Assembly: GCF_007827595.1 (NCBI RefSeq)
Contig: NZ_VISR01000040.1
Span: 1-55,385 of the forward strand
Source: Streptomyces sp. BK340
GTDB lineage: Bacteria; Actinomycetota; Actinomycetes; Streptomycetales; Streptomycetaceae
Length of the DNA stretch: 55,385 nucleotides
Direction: 5' to 3'
Part shown: positions 49,030-55,385 of the stretch, piece by piece
How positions within the stretch are numbered: the first letter of the stretch is position 1
Layout: every line of letters starts with the position of its first letter
Translations under genes and position numbers: made by a program
Notes under the pieces: generated by a model
Databases searched by the model: none
Told to the model about the DNA's origin: nothing
The model's input: only the letters and a program-made list of their open reading frames with translations

Positions 49030-49036
49030 CGCTGTC

Positions 49037-49489
49037 TCACGCCTCCTCGGCCGCACGGGCCACGAGCTTGGTCCAGGCGGTCACCACGTGCTCGCCCGCC
49101 TCGTCGTGCACCTCACCACGGATGTCCAGCACGTCGTTGCCCGCGAGGGACTTGATCCCCTCGATGGTGGAGGTGACCGTGAGCCGGTCACCCACGCGCA
49201 CCGGGCGGTTGTAGGCGAACTTCTGGCTGCCGTGCACCACGCGGCTGTAGTCGAGACCGAGCTGCGGGTCCTCGATGACCTCTCCGGCCGCCCGGTAGGT
49301 GATGGCGAACACGAACGTCGGCGGCGCGATCACATCGGGGTGCCCGAACGCCTTGGCGGCCTCCGGGTCCGAGTACACGGGGTTGGCCTCCCCGACCGCC
49401 TCGGCGAACTCACGGATCTTCTCCCGGCCCACCTCGTAGGGCTCGGTGGACGGATAGGTCCGTCCCACGAAGGACTGGTCGAGCGCCAT
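49037..49489 (-). CDS. HadA-like (UPF0336) dehydratase subunit
   Basis: A 150-residue hot-dog protein starting MALDQSFVGRTYPSTEPYEV, with the substrate-side segment ANPVYSDPEAAKAFGHPDVI and RVVHGSQKFAYNRPVRVGDR. Such subunits lack the full catalytic motif and pair with a HadB-type partner, here the next gene. The conserved position beside rpmG and the tRNAs is typical of Streptomyces. Confidence 0.9.
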   Translation of the reverse strand: MALDQSFVGRTYPSTEPYEVGREKIREFAEAVGEANPVYSDPEAAKAFGHPDVIAPPTFVFAITYRAAGEVIEDPQLGLDYSRVVHGSQKFAYNRPVRVGDRLTVTSTIEGIKSLAGNDVLDIRGEVHDEAGEHVVTAWTKLVARAAEEA

Positions 49490-49527
49490 GGCCCGGCACC
49501 TCCTGGTCTCGGCAGCGTATGAAACGA

Positions 49528-49565
49528 CGTAAGGCCGCCCCCCTGTTCGAGGGGGCGGCCTTACG
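49528..49565. terminator. Terminator after rpmG
   Basis: cgtaaggccgccccc (49528-49542) pairs perfectly with gggggcggccttacg (49551-49565), 15 bp with an 8-nt loop, 12 bp after the rpmG stop. Confidence 0.87.
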
Positions 49566-49577
49566 TACGAGCCTGAT

Positions 49578-49742
49578 TTATCGCGTCTCGCGGTGCGCGG
49601 TGTGCGCGTTGCAACGCGGGCAGTGCTTCTTCATCTCCAGTCGGTCCGGGTTGTTACGCCGGTTCTTCTTGGTGATGTAGTTCCGCTCCTTGCACTCCAC
49701 GCAGGCCAGCGTGATCTTCGGGCGGACGTCGGTGGCAGCCAC
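49578..49742 (-). CDS. rpmG: 50S ribosomal protein L33
   Basis: A 54-residue protein: GTG start, MAATDVRPKITLACVECKER..., ending NAHTAHRETR. Both CxxC pairs (CVEC, CPRC) are intact, so this is a zinc-binding form. AAGGAG lies eight bases upstream. It is located between the tRNA-Met gene and the dehydratase pair. Confidence 0.96.
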   Translation of the reverse strand: MAATDVRPKITLACVECKERNYITKKNRRNNPDRLEMKKHCPRCNAHTAHRETR

Positions 49743-49830
49743 GTGAGTGCTCCTTGACGAACGGATTGATTGAACTAACGCAAAAAGAGTAGCCGATCGA
49801 AGGACCGACCCCGCAATCGGCTACCGTCAG

Positions 49831-49903
49831 TAGCGGTGACCGGACTTGAACCGGTGACACAGCGATTATGAGCCGCTTGCTCTACCGACTGAGCTACACC
49901 GCT
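49831..49903 (-). tRNA. tRNA-Met (CAT), elongator
   Basis: A 73-nt cloverleaf: acceptor AGCGGTG/CACCGCT with A discriminator, D arm GCTC/GAGC, anticodon loop CTCATAA, T arm CCGGTTCAAGTCCGG. The first base pair is A-T and the anticodon stem is not of the G-C-rich initiator type, so it is the elongator. Confidence 0.95.
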
Positions 49904-49949
49904 TTGATGAGATCAGTCCCCGCCTTGCGACGGGAACCTCTCACACCAG

Positions 49950-50022
49950 AGCCCCAAAACGGAATCGAACCGTTGACCTTCTCCTTACCATGGAGACGCT
50001 CTGCCGACTGAGCTATTGGGGC
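49950..50022 (-). tRNA. tRNA-Thr (GGT)
   Basis: A 73-nt cloverleaf: acceptor GCCCCAA/TTGGGGC with T discriminator, D arm GCTC/GAGC, anticodon stem TCTCC/GGAGA with loop ATGGTAA (anticodon GGT), T arm AACGGTTCGATTCCGTT. It is 46 bp upstream of tRNA-Met. Confidence 0.95.
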
Positions 50023-50395
50023 GAGCGATGAAGACATTACACGGTCCGCCGCCGTTCACCCAAATCCGTATCCGGCCGCCCGCCACGGGCTCGTTCGCGG
50101 GCCCTCAGCGGGCCGTTCCCAGGCCTCCCGGGAACCTCGCGAGTCCCCTCCGCGGCCCGGGCACGCGCGCGTGAGACACCGGTCATGACCGGTCGCGGTG
50201 CGCAGCGCGCGCACGCATGAGCGCTGGTCACACCGGCGGGCGACGCGGGTACCGCCGGAGGCGGACCACGCCGGTACGACTATTGCGCTCCTCCGCGCCG
50301 CGCACTGCTCGCCACCCTAGGCTCGACTCACTCTGCGTGATCTTGGGTCCGTCGTGGCCCTGCCCCCCAGCCCCCGGCCCGACCCCTGGAGTCCG
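50023..50395. other. Intergenic region with a 16-bp palindrome
   Basis: The 373 bp between tRNA-Thr and the amidohydrolase gene shows no gene. It contains the perfect palindrome accggtcatgaccggt (50178-50193), a possible operator, and a small hairpin gttccc/gggaac (50115-50135). The tRNA-Thr promoter should lie at its left end. Confidence 0.5.
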
Positions 50396-51661
50396 ATGCC
50401 CGACAGCCAGCCGCAGCCACCCTCGCCGTCGAACCCGTCCGGGTCCTCCGGACAACCCGACCCGGCCGCCCTGCTGCTGTGCGGGGCTCGGCTCACCGAC
50501 GGCCGGACCGTGGACGTACGGCTGGGCGGCGGGCGCATCGAGGCGGTCGGCACGACCGGCAGCCTGACCGCGGGGCCGGCCCGCAAGGGCGCCGCGCGCG
50601 TGGACCTCGGCGGCTACCTGCTCCTCGCGGCCCCGGCCGAAGCGCACGCCCACAGCGACACCGCGCTCTCCGCCGAACAGCCGGGACCGGTCTCGTACGC
50701 CCCCGAGGACGTCCAGCGCCGGGCCACGGAGGCGGCCCTGCTCCAACTCGGCCACGGGGCGACGGCGTTGCGCGCACACGTGCGCGTGGGCGATGTCCAG
50801 GGCCTGGGCTCGCTCGGCGCCGTACTGCAGGCACGGCGCTCCCTGCGGGGGCTGGCGGAACTGACCACGGTGGCGATGCCGCGCCTGCTGACCGGGGTGG
50901 CCGGGGCCGACGGGCTCGCGATGCTGCGGGACGCGCTGAAGATGGGCGCCTCCGTGGTGGGCGGCTGCCCGGACCTGGACCCGGATCCCACGGGTTACGT
51001 GGAGGCCGTGCTGGAGGTGGCCTCGGAGCACGGCTGCCCGGTGGACCTGCACACGGACGCGGCGGACCCGGCCCGGCTGTCCCGGTTCGCGGCCATGGCG
51101 GGTGGCCTGCGCCCCGGCGTGACGATCGGCCCGTGCGCCGGTCTGGCACGCCTGAACACCGAGGCCGCCTCCCGGCTCGCGGACCAGCTCGCGGCGGCCG
51201 GTGTGACGGTGGTGTGCCTGCCCCAGGGCGGTTGCGGGGGCGCGGACCGGCGGGGCACGGCCCCGGTACGGCTGCTGCGCGCGGCAGGGGTGCGGGTGGC
51301 GGCCGGCAGCGGCGCCCTGCGGGACGCCTCGAACCCCGTCGGCCGCGGCGACCCCCTGGAGGCCGCCTACCTCCTCTCCTCCGCCCATGGCCTGCGCCCC
51401 GAGGACGCCTACGACGCGGTGAGCGCCTCGGCGCGCGCGGTCCTGGGCCTGCCCGAGGTCCGCGTGGAGGCCGGCTTCCCCGCCGAACTGCTCGCCGTGC
51501 GCGGCGACCACCTGTCCGGCGCCCTCTCCCTCGCCTACAGCCGGATCGTGGTGCACCGGGGGCGAGTGGTGGCACGCACCAGCGCGGTGCGCGAGTACTG
51601 CAGCTCGGCGGCAGCGGCGGAACTGGGACTGCCGCGGCAGGGGCGGAAGGAGCTGTCGTGA
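50396..51661 (+). CDS. Amidohydrolase-like protein, cytosine-deaminase branch, with altered metal site
   Basis: A 421-residue (beta/alpha)8-type amidohydrolase. The first metal motif is present (H84-A-H86 in APAEAHAHSD) and HTD (H219) is present, but the position after strand 6 reads GVTIGPCAGL (Pro where His is expected) and the strand-8 Asp is replaced in AAGSGALRDASNP (Gly306). Deaminase activity is therefore doubtful. I chose the ATG at 50396 with GGAG upstream; a GTG at 50354 adds 14 residues. The N-terminal 25 residues are Pro/Ser-rich. No operon partner is evident. Confidence 0.85.
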   Translation: MPDSQPQPPSPSNPSGSSGQPDPAALLLCGARLTDGRTVDVRLGGGRIEAVGTTGSLTAGPARKGAARVDLGGYLLLAAPAEAHAHSDTALSAEQPGPVSYAPEDVQRRATEAALLQLGHGATALRAHVRVGDVQGLGSLGAVLQARRSLRGLAELTTVAMPRLLTGVAGADGLAMLRDALKMGASVVGGCPDLDPDPTGYVEAVLEVASEHGCPVDLHTDAADPARLSRFAAMAGGLRPGVTIGPCAGLARLNTEAASRLADQLAAAGVTVVCLPQGGCGGADRRGTAPVRLLRAAGVRVAAGSGALRDASNPVGRGDPLEAAYLLSSAHGLRPEDAYDAVSASARAVLGLPEVRVEAGFPAELLAVRGDHLSGALSLAYSRIVVHRGRVVARTSAVREYCSSAAAAELGLPRQGRKELS

Positions 51662-51894
51662 GGTGGCACCGGTCGCGCAGGGGCACCCGCCAGCCCTCGG
51701 GACGCCCGTACGGTTCGGGGGCGCATGTTCGCAACGAGGGGCGCACATCCCAGCCTGTACACCCCGATCGTGCGCCCAGGCGCCCTCTAGCCGCCGCACG
51801 CCCTTGATCATGCTCCGGCGCACCCCCGAGCCACGGCGCGCCCCGGCGTGAACCCGTGCGGCGGCCGCGCTTCTTCGGGCGTACGGTCGGAATC

Positions 51895-52551
51895 ATGCGC
51901 ATTGTCATCGCTGGTGGTCATGGTCAGATCGCGCTGCGGCTGGAGCGACTGCTCTCCGCGCGCAGGGACGACGTCGCGGGGATCATCCGCAACGCGGAAC
52001 AGAGCGACGATCTGCGGGCGGCCGGCGCCGAACCGGTCCTGCTCGACCTGGAGTCCGCCTCGGTCGAGGAGGTCGCGGCGCATCTGCAGGGCGCGGACAC
52101 CGCGGTGTTCGCGGCGGGCGCGGGCCCGGGCAGTGGTGCGACCCGCAAGGACACGGTGGACAGGGGTGCGGCCGTGCTGTTCGCGGACGCGGCCGTACGC
52201 GCGGGCGTACGACGTTTCGTGGTGGTCTCCTCGATGGGCGCGGACCCCGCGCACGAGGGCGACGACGTGTTCGACGTGTACCTGCGCGCCAAGGGCGCGG
52301 CCGACGCGTACGTCACCCGTCAGGACGCGCTCGACTGGACGATCCTGCGCCCCGGGACGCTGACGAACGACGCGGGCACCGGCCAGGTCCGTCTGGAAGC
52401 CCACACCGGGCGCGGCTCGATCCCGCGGGACGACGTGGCGGCCGTACTGGCGGAGCTGGTGGACACCTCGGCGACGGCCGGCCTGACGCTGGAACTGATC
52501 AGCGGGTCGACGCCGGTGTCGGTCGCGGTGAAGTCGGTCGCGGGGAACTGA
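51895..52551 (+). CDS. NAD(P)-binding protein, atypical SDR (NmrA-like)
   Basis: A 218-residue Rossmann protein beginning MRIVIAGGHGQIALRLERLL, with the motif GGHGQIA in place of the usual GATGxxG, FVVVSSMGADP in the middle and DWTILRPGTLTND after it, the signature of the NmrA/SDR_a5 group. The natural substrate is not known. The start at 51895 lies 233 bp after the amidohydrolase gene. Confidence 0.87.
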   Translation: MRIVIAGGHGQIALRLERLLSARRDDVAGIIRNAEQSDDLRAAGAEPVLLDLESASVEEVAAHLQGADTAVFAAGAGPGSGATRKDTVDRGAAVLFADAAVRAGVRRFVVVSSMGADPAHEGDDVFDVYLRAKGAADAYVTRQDALDWTILRPGTLTNDAGTGQVRLEAHTGRGSIPRDDVAAVLAELVDTSATAGLTLELISGSTPVSVAVKSVAGN

Positions 52552-52599
52552 GGCGGGCCGCCGGGCGTTCACCTGTCGGAGCGTCAGGGCATCACGGCA

Positions 52600-52628
52600 C
52601 CAGAAGGTCAGAGCGCCAGAAGGTCAGA
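52600..52628. repeat. Short direct repeat
   Basis: ccagaaggtcaga occurs at 52600-52612 and 52616-52628, just beyond and overlapping the 3' end of the small leftward gene. It may come from replication slippage. Confidence 0.55.
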
Positions 52629-52836
52629 ACAGAGGCAGCTGCCCGGGAAAGTCCGGCACGGCGTACCCGTCCAACGCCGGCTGGACCGCCCCGAGTTGGG
52701 CCTGCCGCCGGGATCCGGAACACGAGACGAGCTCCCCGCCCTCCCGTGCCCCGGGCGGGTCGTGCCGCGCGAAGCGCCCCGCGACGACGGCGATCTCGCG
52801 ACGGCACACAGGGCAGGTTCTGCGACGGGAGGTCAT
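52624..52836 (-). CDS. Small Cys-containing hypothetical protein
   Basis: A 70-residue protein, MTSRRRTCPVCRREIAVVAG..., with a CPVC knuckle followed by a lone Cys (LVSCSG), suggesting a partial zinc ribbon. It is short, has no recognised family, and lies 40 bp before the tRNA-like remnant. GGAGG does not precede it clearly; expression is uncertain. Confidence 0.55.
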   Translation of the reverse strand: MTSRRRTCPVCRREIAVVAGRFARHDPPGAREGGELVSCSGSRRQAQLGAVQPALDGYAVPDFPGQLPLF

Positions 52837-52876
52837 GCCGCCAGTGTGCCCGCCGCGCAACGAAGACACCCCTGTG

Positions 52877-52948
52877 TGGCGGCGCCGGGATTCGAACCCG
52901 GGAAGGCTGAGCCGACGGATTTGCAGCATCCCTTTGCCGCCCCGGTCA
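52877..52948 (-). other. Degenerate tRNA-Tyr-type sequence, likely attachment-site remnant
   Basis: On the minus strand the 3' half of a type II tRNA is intact: variable arm GTCGGCTCAGCCTTC, T arm CCGGG-TTCGAAT-CCCGG, acceptor strand CGCCGCC and discriminator A (3' end at 52877). The variable arm is that of actinomycete tRNA-Tyr. Upstream, a D-arm-like GGCGGCAAAGGGA is followed by too few bases for the anticodon stem, the loop reads CTGCAAA (GCA rather than GTA), and no complement to the acceptor strand exists. It cannot be a working tRNA. Preservation of the 3' half only is the form left by integrases that use tRNA genes as attB. Confidence 0.7.
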
Positions 52949-53113
52949 CTGGTGTCCTGACCTGCACGAGTCCGGACACAATCCCGAGGGCATGCCCAGC
53001 CCGGCCGCGTGTCGTCCACACAGGTCTGTTCTTCGTCGCGAATCCAGGGCGAACTGGGTAGGTGCGCGGGTACGGTCGAGGTGCTGGATCCGACCGTGTT
53101 CGAGGGGGCTTTG

Positions 53114-55385
53114 GTGGCGGGCGGGGAGGCGCAGTACGGCGCCGACGGTGGGGACCACGTCGACTTCCGTGACGGTTCGTTCAACGGCCCGGTCGCGGGC
53201 AAGGTCGACAACCACTTCTACGGGGCCCGGCGGCCTGCGGCCGGGTGGCCGCATCAGGTGGGGGTGATCCCGCCGCGGGCGGCCTGTTTCCAGACCCGCG
53301 CGGAAGTGGTGCGGCTGCGTGAAGCACTCACGGGTGGACAGGCCGCGGTCCTGGTGGGGCAGGACACGGTCCACGGTCAGGTGCTGGCCGGGATGGGCGG
53401 GGTGGGCAAGACCCAGCTGGCCGCCGACTACGCCCGCACGGCCTGGCAGGCCGGTGAGCTGGACGTGCTGGTGTGGATCACCGCGGCCAACGCCACCGCG
53501 GCTGCCTCCGGGTATGCGCAGGCCGCGGTGGAGATCCTGGGCGCCGACCCGGCGGACCGGGAGGCAGCCGCGCGTGCGTTCCTGGCCTGGCTGGAGCCCA
53601 AGGCGACCGCGACGCCGTGCCGGTGGCTGGTCGTCCTCGACGACGTGACCGACCCGGCCGACCTGAACGGATTATGGCCACCGGCCGGCCCGCACGGCCG
53701 CACCCTGGTCACCACCCGCCGGCAGGACGCCGCCCTGGCCGGCCGTCTGATCAAGGTCGGGCTGTTCACCGAGGCCGAGTCCCTCGCCTACCTCACCACC
53801 GCACTCGGCGCCCGCGACCGCCGCGAGCCCGACGAACAGCTGACGGCACTCGCCCAGGACTTAGGGCATCTGCCGCTCGCGTTGTCGCAGGCCGCTGCCT
53901 ATCTCATCGACGCGGGCATCAGTGCCGCCGCCTACCGGGCTCGGCTGGCCGACCGTGCCACCTCTCTCGCTGACGCCGCCCCCGAGGTCCTGCCCGACGG
54001 TCAGACTCAGAGCGCGGCGGCAGCCTGGTCGCTGTCCGTGGACCGCGCCGACACCCTGCGCCCGGTGGGCCTGGCCCGCCCGATGCTCCAGCTCGCCGCA
54101 TTCCTCAACGCCAACGGCATCCCCGAAACCGTCCTGACCAGCGAACCCGCCCTCGCCCACCTGACCCGGCACCGCGCCGAAGAGCAGGACAGGACTCCCG
54201 TGTCTGTCACTGCGGACGAGGCGGTCGGTGCGCTGCGGGCGCTGGCTCGGCTCAGCCTCATCGACCACACCCCCGCCACCCCCCACCAGGCCGTCCGCGT
54301 CCACCAGCTCATCCAGCGCGCCACCCGTGACACGCTCACCCCCGGCCGGCACGACCAGCTCGCCCGCACCACCGCCGACGCCCTCACTAAGGCTTGGCCC
54401 GCCATCGAACGCGACACCGAACTCGCCCAGGCCCTGCGCGCCAATGCCGCCGCCCTCACCCGCACCGCCGAAGACGCCCTGTACCGGCCCGACGCACATG
54501 CGCTGCTGTACCAGGCCGGACAAAGCCTCGGCGAAGCCGGACAGGTCACCGCCGCCACAACCCACTTCCAACGCCTGACCGAAACCACCCGCCACCGCCT
54601 CGGCCCCGACCACCCCCACACCCTGACCGCCCGCCACAACCTCGCCTACTGGCGAGGGGAGGCGGGAGACGCGGCCGGTGCCACAGCCGCGTACGAGCAG
54701 CTACTGACCGACCAAGTGCGAGTGCAGGGAAAGGACCACCCCCACACCCTGGCCACCCGCCACAACCTCGCTCACTGGCGGGGGGAGGCGGGAGACGCGG
54801 CCGGCGCCGCAGCCGCGTACGAGCAGCTACTGACCGACCGGGTTCGGGTGCTGGGCGAGGACCACCCCGACACCCTGATCACCCGCAACAGCCTCGCCTA
54901 TCGGCGGGGAAAGGCGGGAGACGCGGCCGGCGCCGCAGCCGCATTCGAGCAGCAACTGACCGACCAAGTTCGAGTGCAGGGTGAAGACCACCCCCACACC
55001 CTGGCCACCCGCAACTACCTTGCCCACTGGCGGGGGGAGGCGGGAGACGCGGCCGGCGCCGCAGCCGCATTCGAGCAGCTACTGACCGACCAAGTTCGAG
55101 TGCAAGGTGAAGACCACCCCCACACCCTGAACACCCGCAGCCACCTCGCCTACTGGCGGGGGCAGGCGGGAGACGCGGCCGGCGCCGCAGCCGCGTACGA
55201 GCAGCTACTGACCGACCAAGTTCGAGTGCAAGGTGAAGACCACCCCCACACCCTGATCACCCGCAACCACCTCGCCTATCGGCGGGGGCAGGCGGGAGAC
55301 GCGGCCGGCGCCGCAGCCGCATTCGAGCAGCTACTGACCGACCAAGTTCGAGTGCAAGGTGAAGACCACCCCCACACCCTGAACA
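53114..55385 (+). CDS. STAND ATPase with NB-ARC and tandem TPR repeats (3' end beyond window)
   Basis: At least 757 codons, open at the right edge. After a short N-terminal segment (GGDHVDFRDGSFNGPVAGK, residues 12-30) come the P-loop GMGGVGKT (93-100), Walker B WLVVLDDV (171-178), the GxP motif HLPLALSQAAAYL, a winged-helix-like segment, and from about residue 460 kinesin-light-chain-type TPRs, the last six nearly identical. Such proteins sense a ligand through the repeats and oligomerise; in bacteria many are anti-phage or signalling ATPases. GTG at 53114 has GAGGGGG upstream; GTGs at 53081 and 53096 are alternatives. Two TTA codons (53672, 53861) imply bldA dependence. Confidence 0.85.
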   Translation, partial: MAGGEAQYGADGGDHVDFRDGSFNGPVAGKVDNHFYGARRPAAGWPHQVGVIPPRAACFQTRAEVVRLREALTGGQAAVLVGQDTVHGQVLAGMGGVGKTQLAADYARTAWQAGELDVLVWITAANATAAASGYAQAAVEILGADPADREAAARAFLAWLEPKATATPCRWLVVLDDVTDPADLNGLWPPAGPHGRTLVTTRRQDAALAGRLIKVGLFTEAESLAYLTTALGARDRREPDEQLTALAQDLGHLPLALSQAAAYLIDAGISAAAYRARLADRATSLADAAPEVLPDGQTQSAAAAWSLSVDRADTLRPVGLARPMLQLAAFLNANGIPETVLTSEPALAHLTRHRAEEQDRTPVSVTADEAVGALRALARLSLIDHTPATPHQAVRVHQLIQRATRDTLTPGRHDQLARTTADALTKAWPAIERDTELAQALRANAAALTRTAEDALYRPDAHALLYQAGQSLGEAGQVTAATTHFQRLTETTRHRLGPDHPHTLTARHNLAYWRGEAGDAAGATAAYEQLLTDQVRVQGKDHPHTLATRHNLAHWRGEAGDAAGAAAAYEQLLTDRVRVLGEDHPDTLITRNSLAYRRGKAGDAAGAAAAFEQQLTDQVRVQGEDHPHTLATRNYLAHWRGEAGDAAGAAAAFEQLLTDQVRVQGEDHPHTLNTRSHLAYWRGQAGDAAGAAAAYEQLLTDQVRVQGEDHPHTLITRNHLAYRRGQAGDAAGAAAAFEQLLTDQVRVQGEDHPHTLN
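54641..55385 (+). repeat. Six tandem 126-bp repeats coding for TPR units
   Basis: Units start at 54641, 54767, 54893, 55019, 55145 and 55271 (the last cut by the edge). Each encodes 42 residues of the form LAYWRGEAGDAAGAAAAYEQ... with ...RVQGEDHPHTL.TRN. Several units differ by only a few bases, so the array has been homogenised or expanded recently. Confidence 0.92.

Noticed and set aside
52877..52948. Functional tRNA-Cys (GCA anticodon loop CTGCAAA)
   Set aside because: The acceptor 5' strand and most of the anticodon stem's 5' strand are missing and the variable arm is of tRNA-Tyr type, so it is treated as a remnant.
54641..55385. CRISPR array
   Set aside because: The 126-bp units lie in frame inside an open gene and code for TPRs; there are no spacers.

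Overview
The window is a segment of a high-GC actinomycete chromosome, almost certainly Streptomyces. The gene order, the protein sequences (for example RpoB, RpsC and NusG with Streptomyces-style extensions), the frequent GTG/TTG starts and the rare TTA codons all fit that genus. Nearly all of the left two thirds is the translation/transcription supercluster, transcribed leftwards (minus strand). Read in transcription order from high to low coordinates it runs tRNA-Trp, secE-nusG, rplK-rplA, a lipoprotein gene, rplJ-rplL, rpoB-rpoC, then rpsL-rpsG-fusA-tuf (str), rpsJ to rpsQ (S10), rplN to secY-adk-map (spc), infA-rpmJ-rpsM-rpsK-rpoA (alpha, rpoA cut by the left edge).

Three accessory insertions interrupt this core. 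(1) 5.4-7.0 kb, between secY and rplO and on the opposite strand: a secreted I36-type peptidase inhibitor with a clear sigma70-type promoter, and a lipoprotein gene carrying a TTA codon, each followed by a terminator hairpin. (2) 17.4-20.4 kb, between tuf and rpsJ: a three-gene leftward operon with a small WXG100-like protein, a 680-residue DUF6571-like protein with an N-terminal WXG domain and a lower-GC 3' end, and a small lower-GC exported protein overlapping it by 4 nt. This suggests a type VII secretion substrate, possibly an effector/immunity arrangement. (3) 25.3-26.9 kb, between rpsL and rpoC: a broken membrane-protein gene facing a lipoprotein gene.

Right of tRNA-Trp the window holds housekeeping and accessory genes: an aspartate-type aminotransferase, adenosine deaminase, an unknown protein, a TetR regulator divergent from an NAD(P)-binding protein, murB, a DHA2-type MFS exporter controlled by its own TetR (the same operator sits at both promoters), a hot-dog dehydratase pair of HadA/HadB type, rpmG, tRNA-Met and tRNA-Thr, an amidohydrolase-like protein lacking two expected metal ligands, a second NAD(P)-binding protein and a small Cys-containing protein.

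The most striking part is the right end. At 52.9 kb lies a degenerate tRNA-Tyr-type sequence: the 3' half is intact, the anticodon stem is damaged and the 5' acceptor strand is missing. Immediately beyond it starts a large STAND (NB-ARC + TPR) ATPase gene with two TTA codons and at least six near-identical 126-bp TPR repeats, running off the window. tRNA-Tyr is the known attB of the Streptomyces integrative plasmid SLP1, so this looks like the edge of an integrated element whose first cargo gene is a candidate defence/signalling ATPase.

Regulatory signals read by eye include promoters for the I36 gene, rpsJ, rpsL, rpoB and rplJ, long structured leaders for rpsJ and rplJ, three tandem hairpins at the S10/spc junction, many terminator hairpins and repeated TGATG/TAATG start-stop overlaps. 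All family assignments come from reading the translated sequences; no database search was run.
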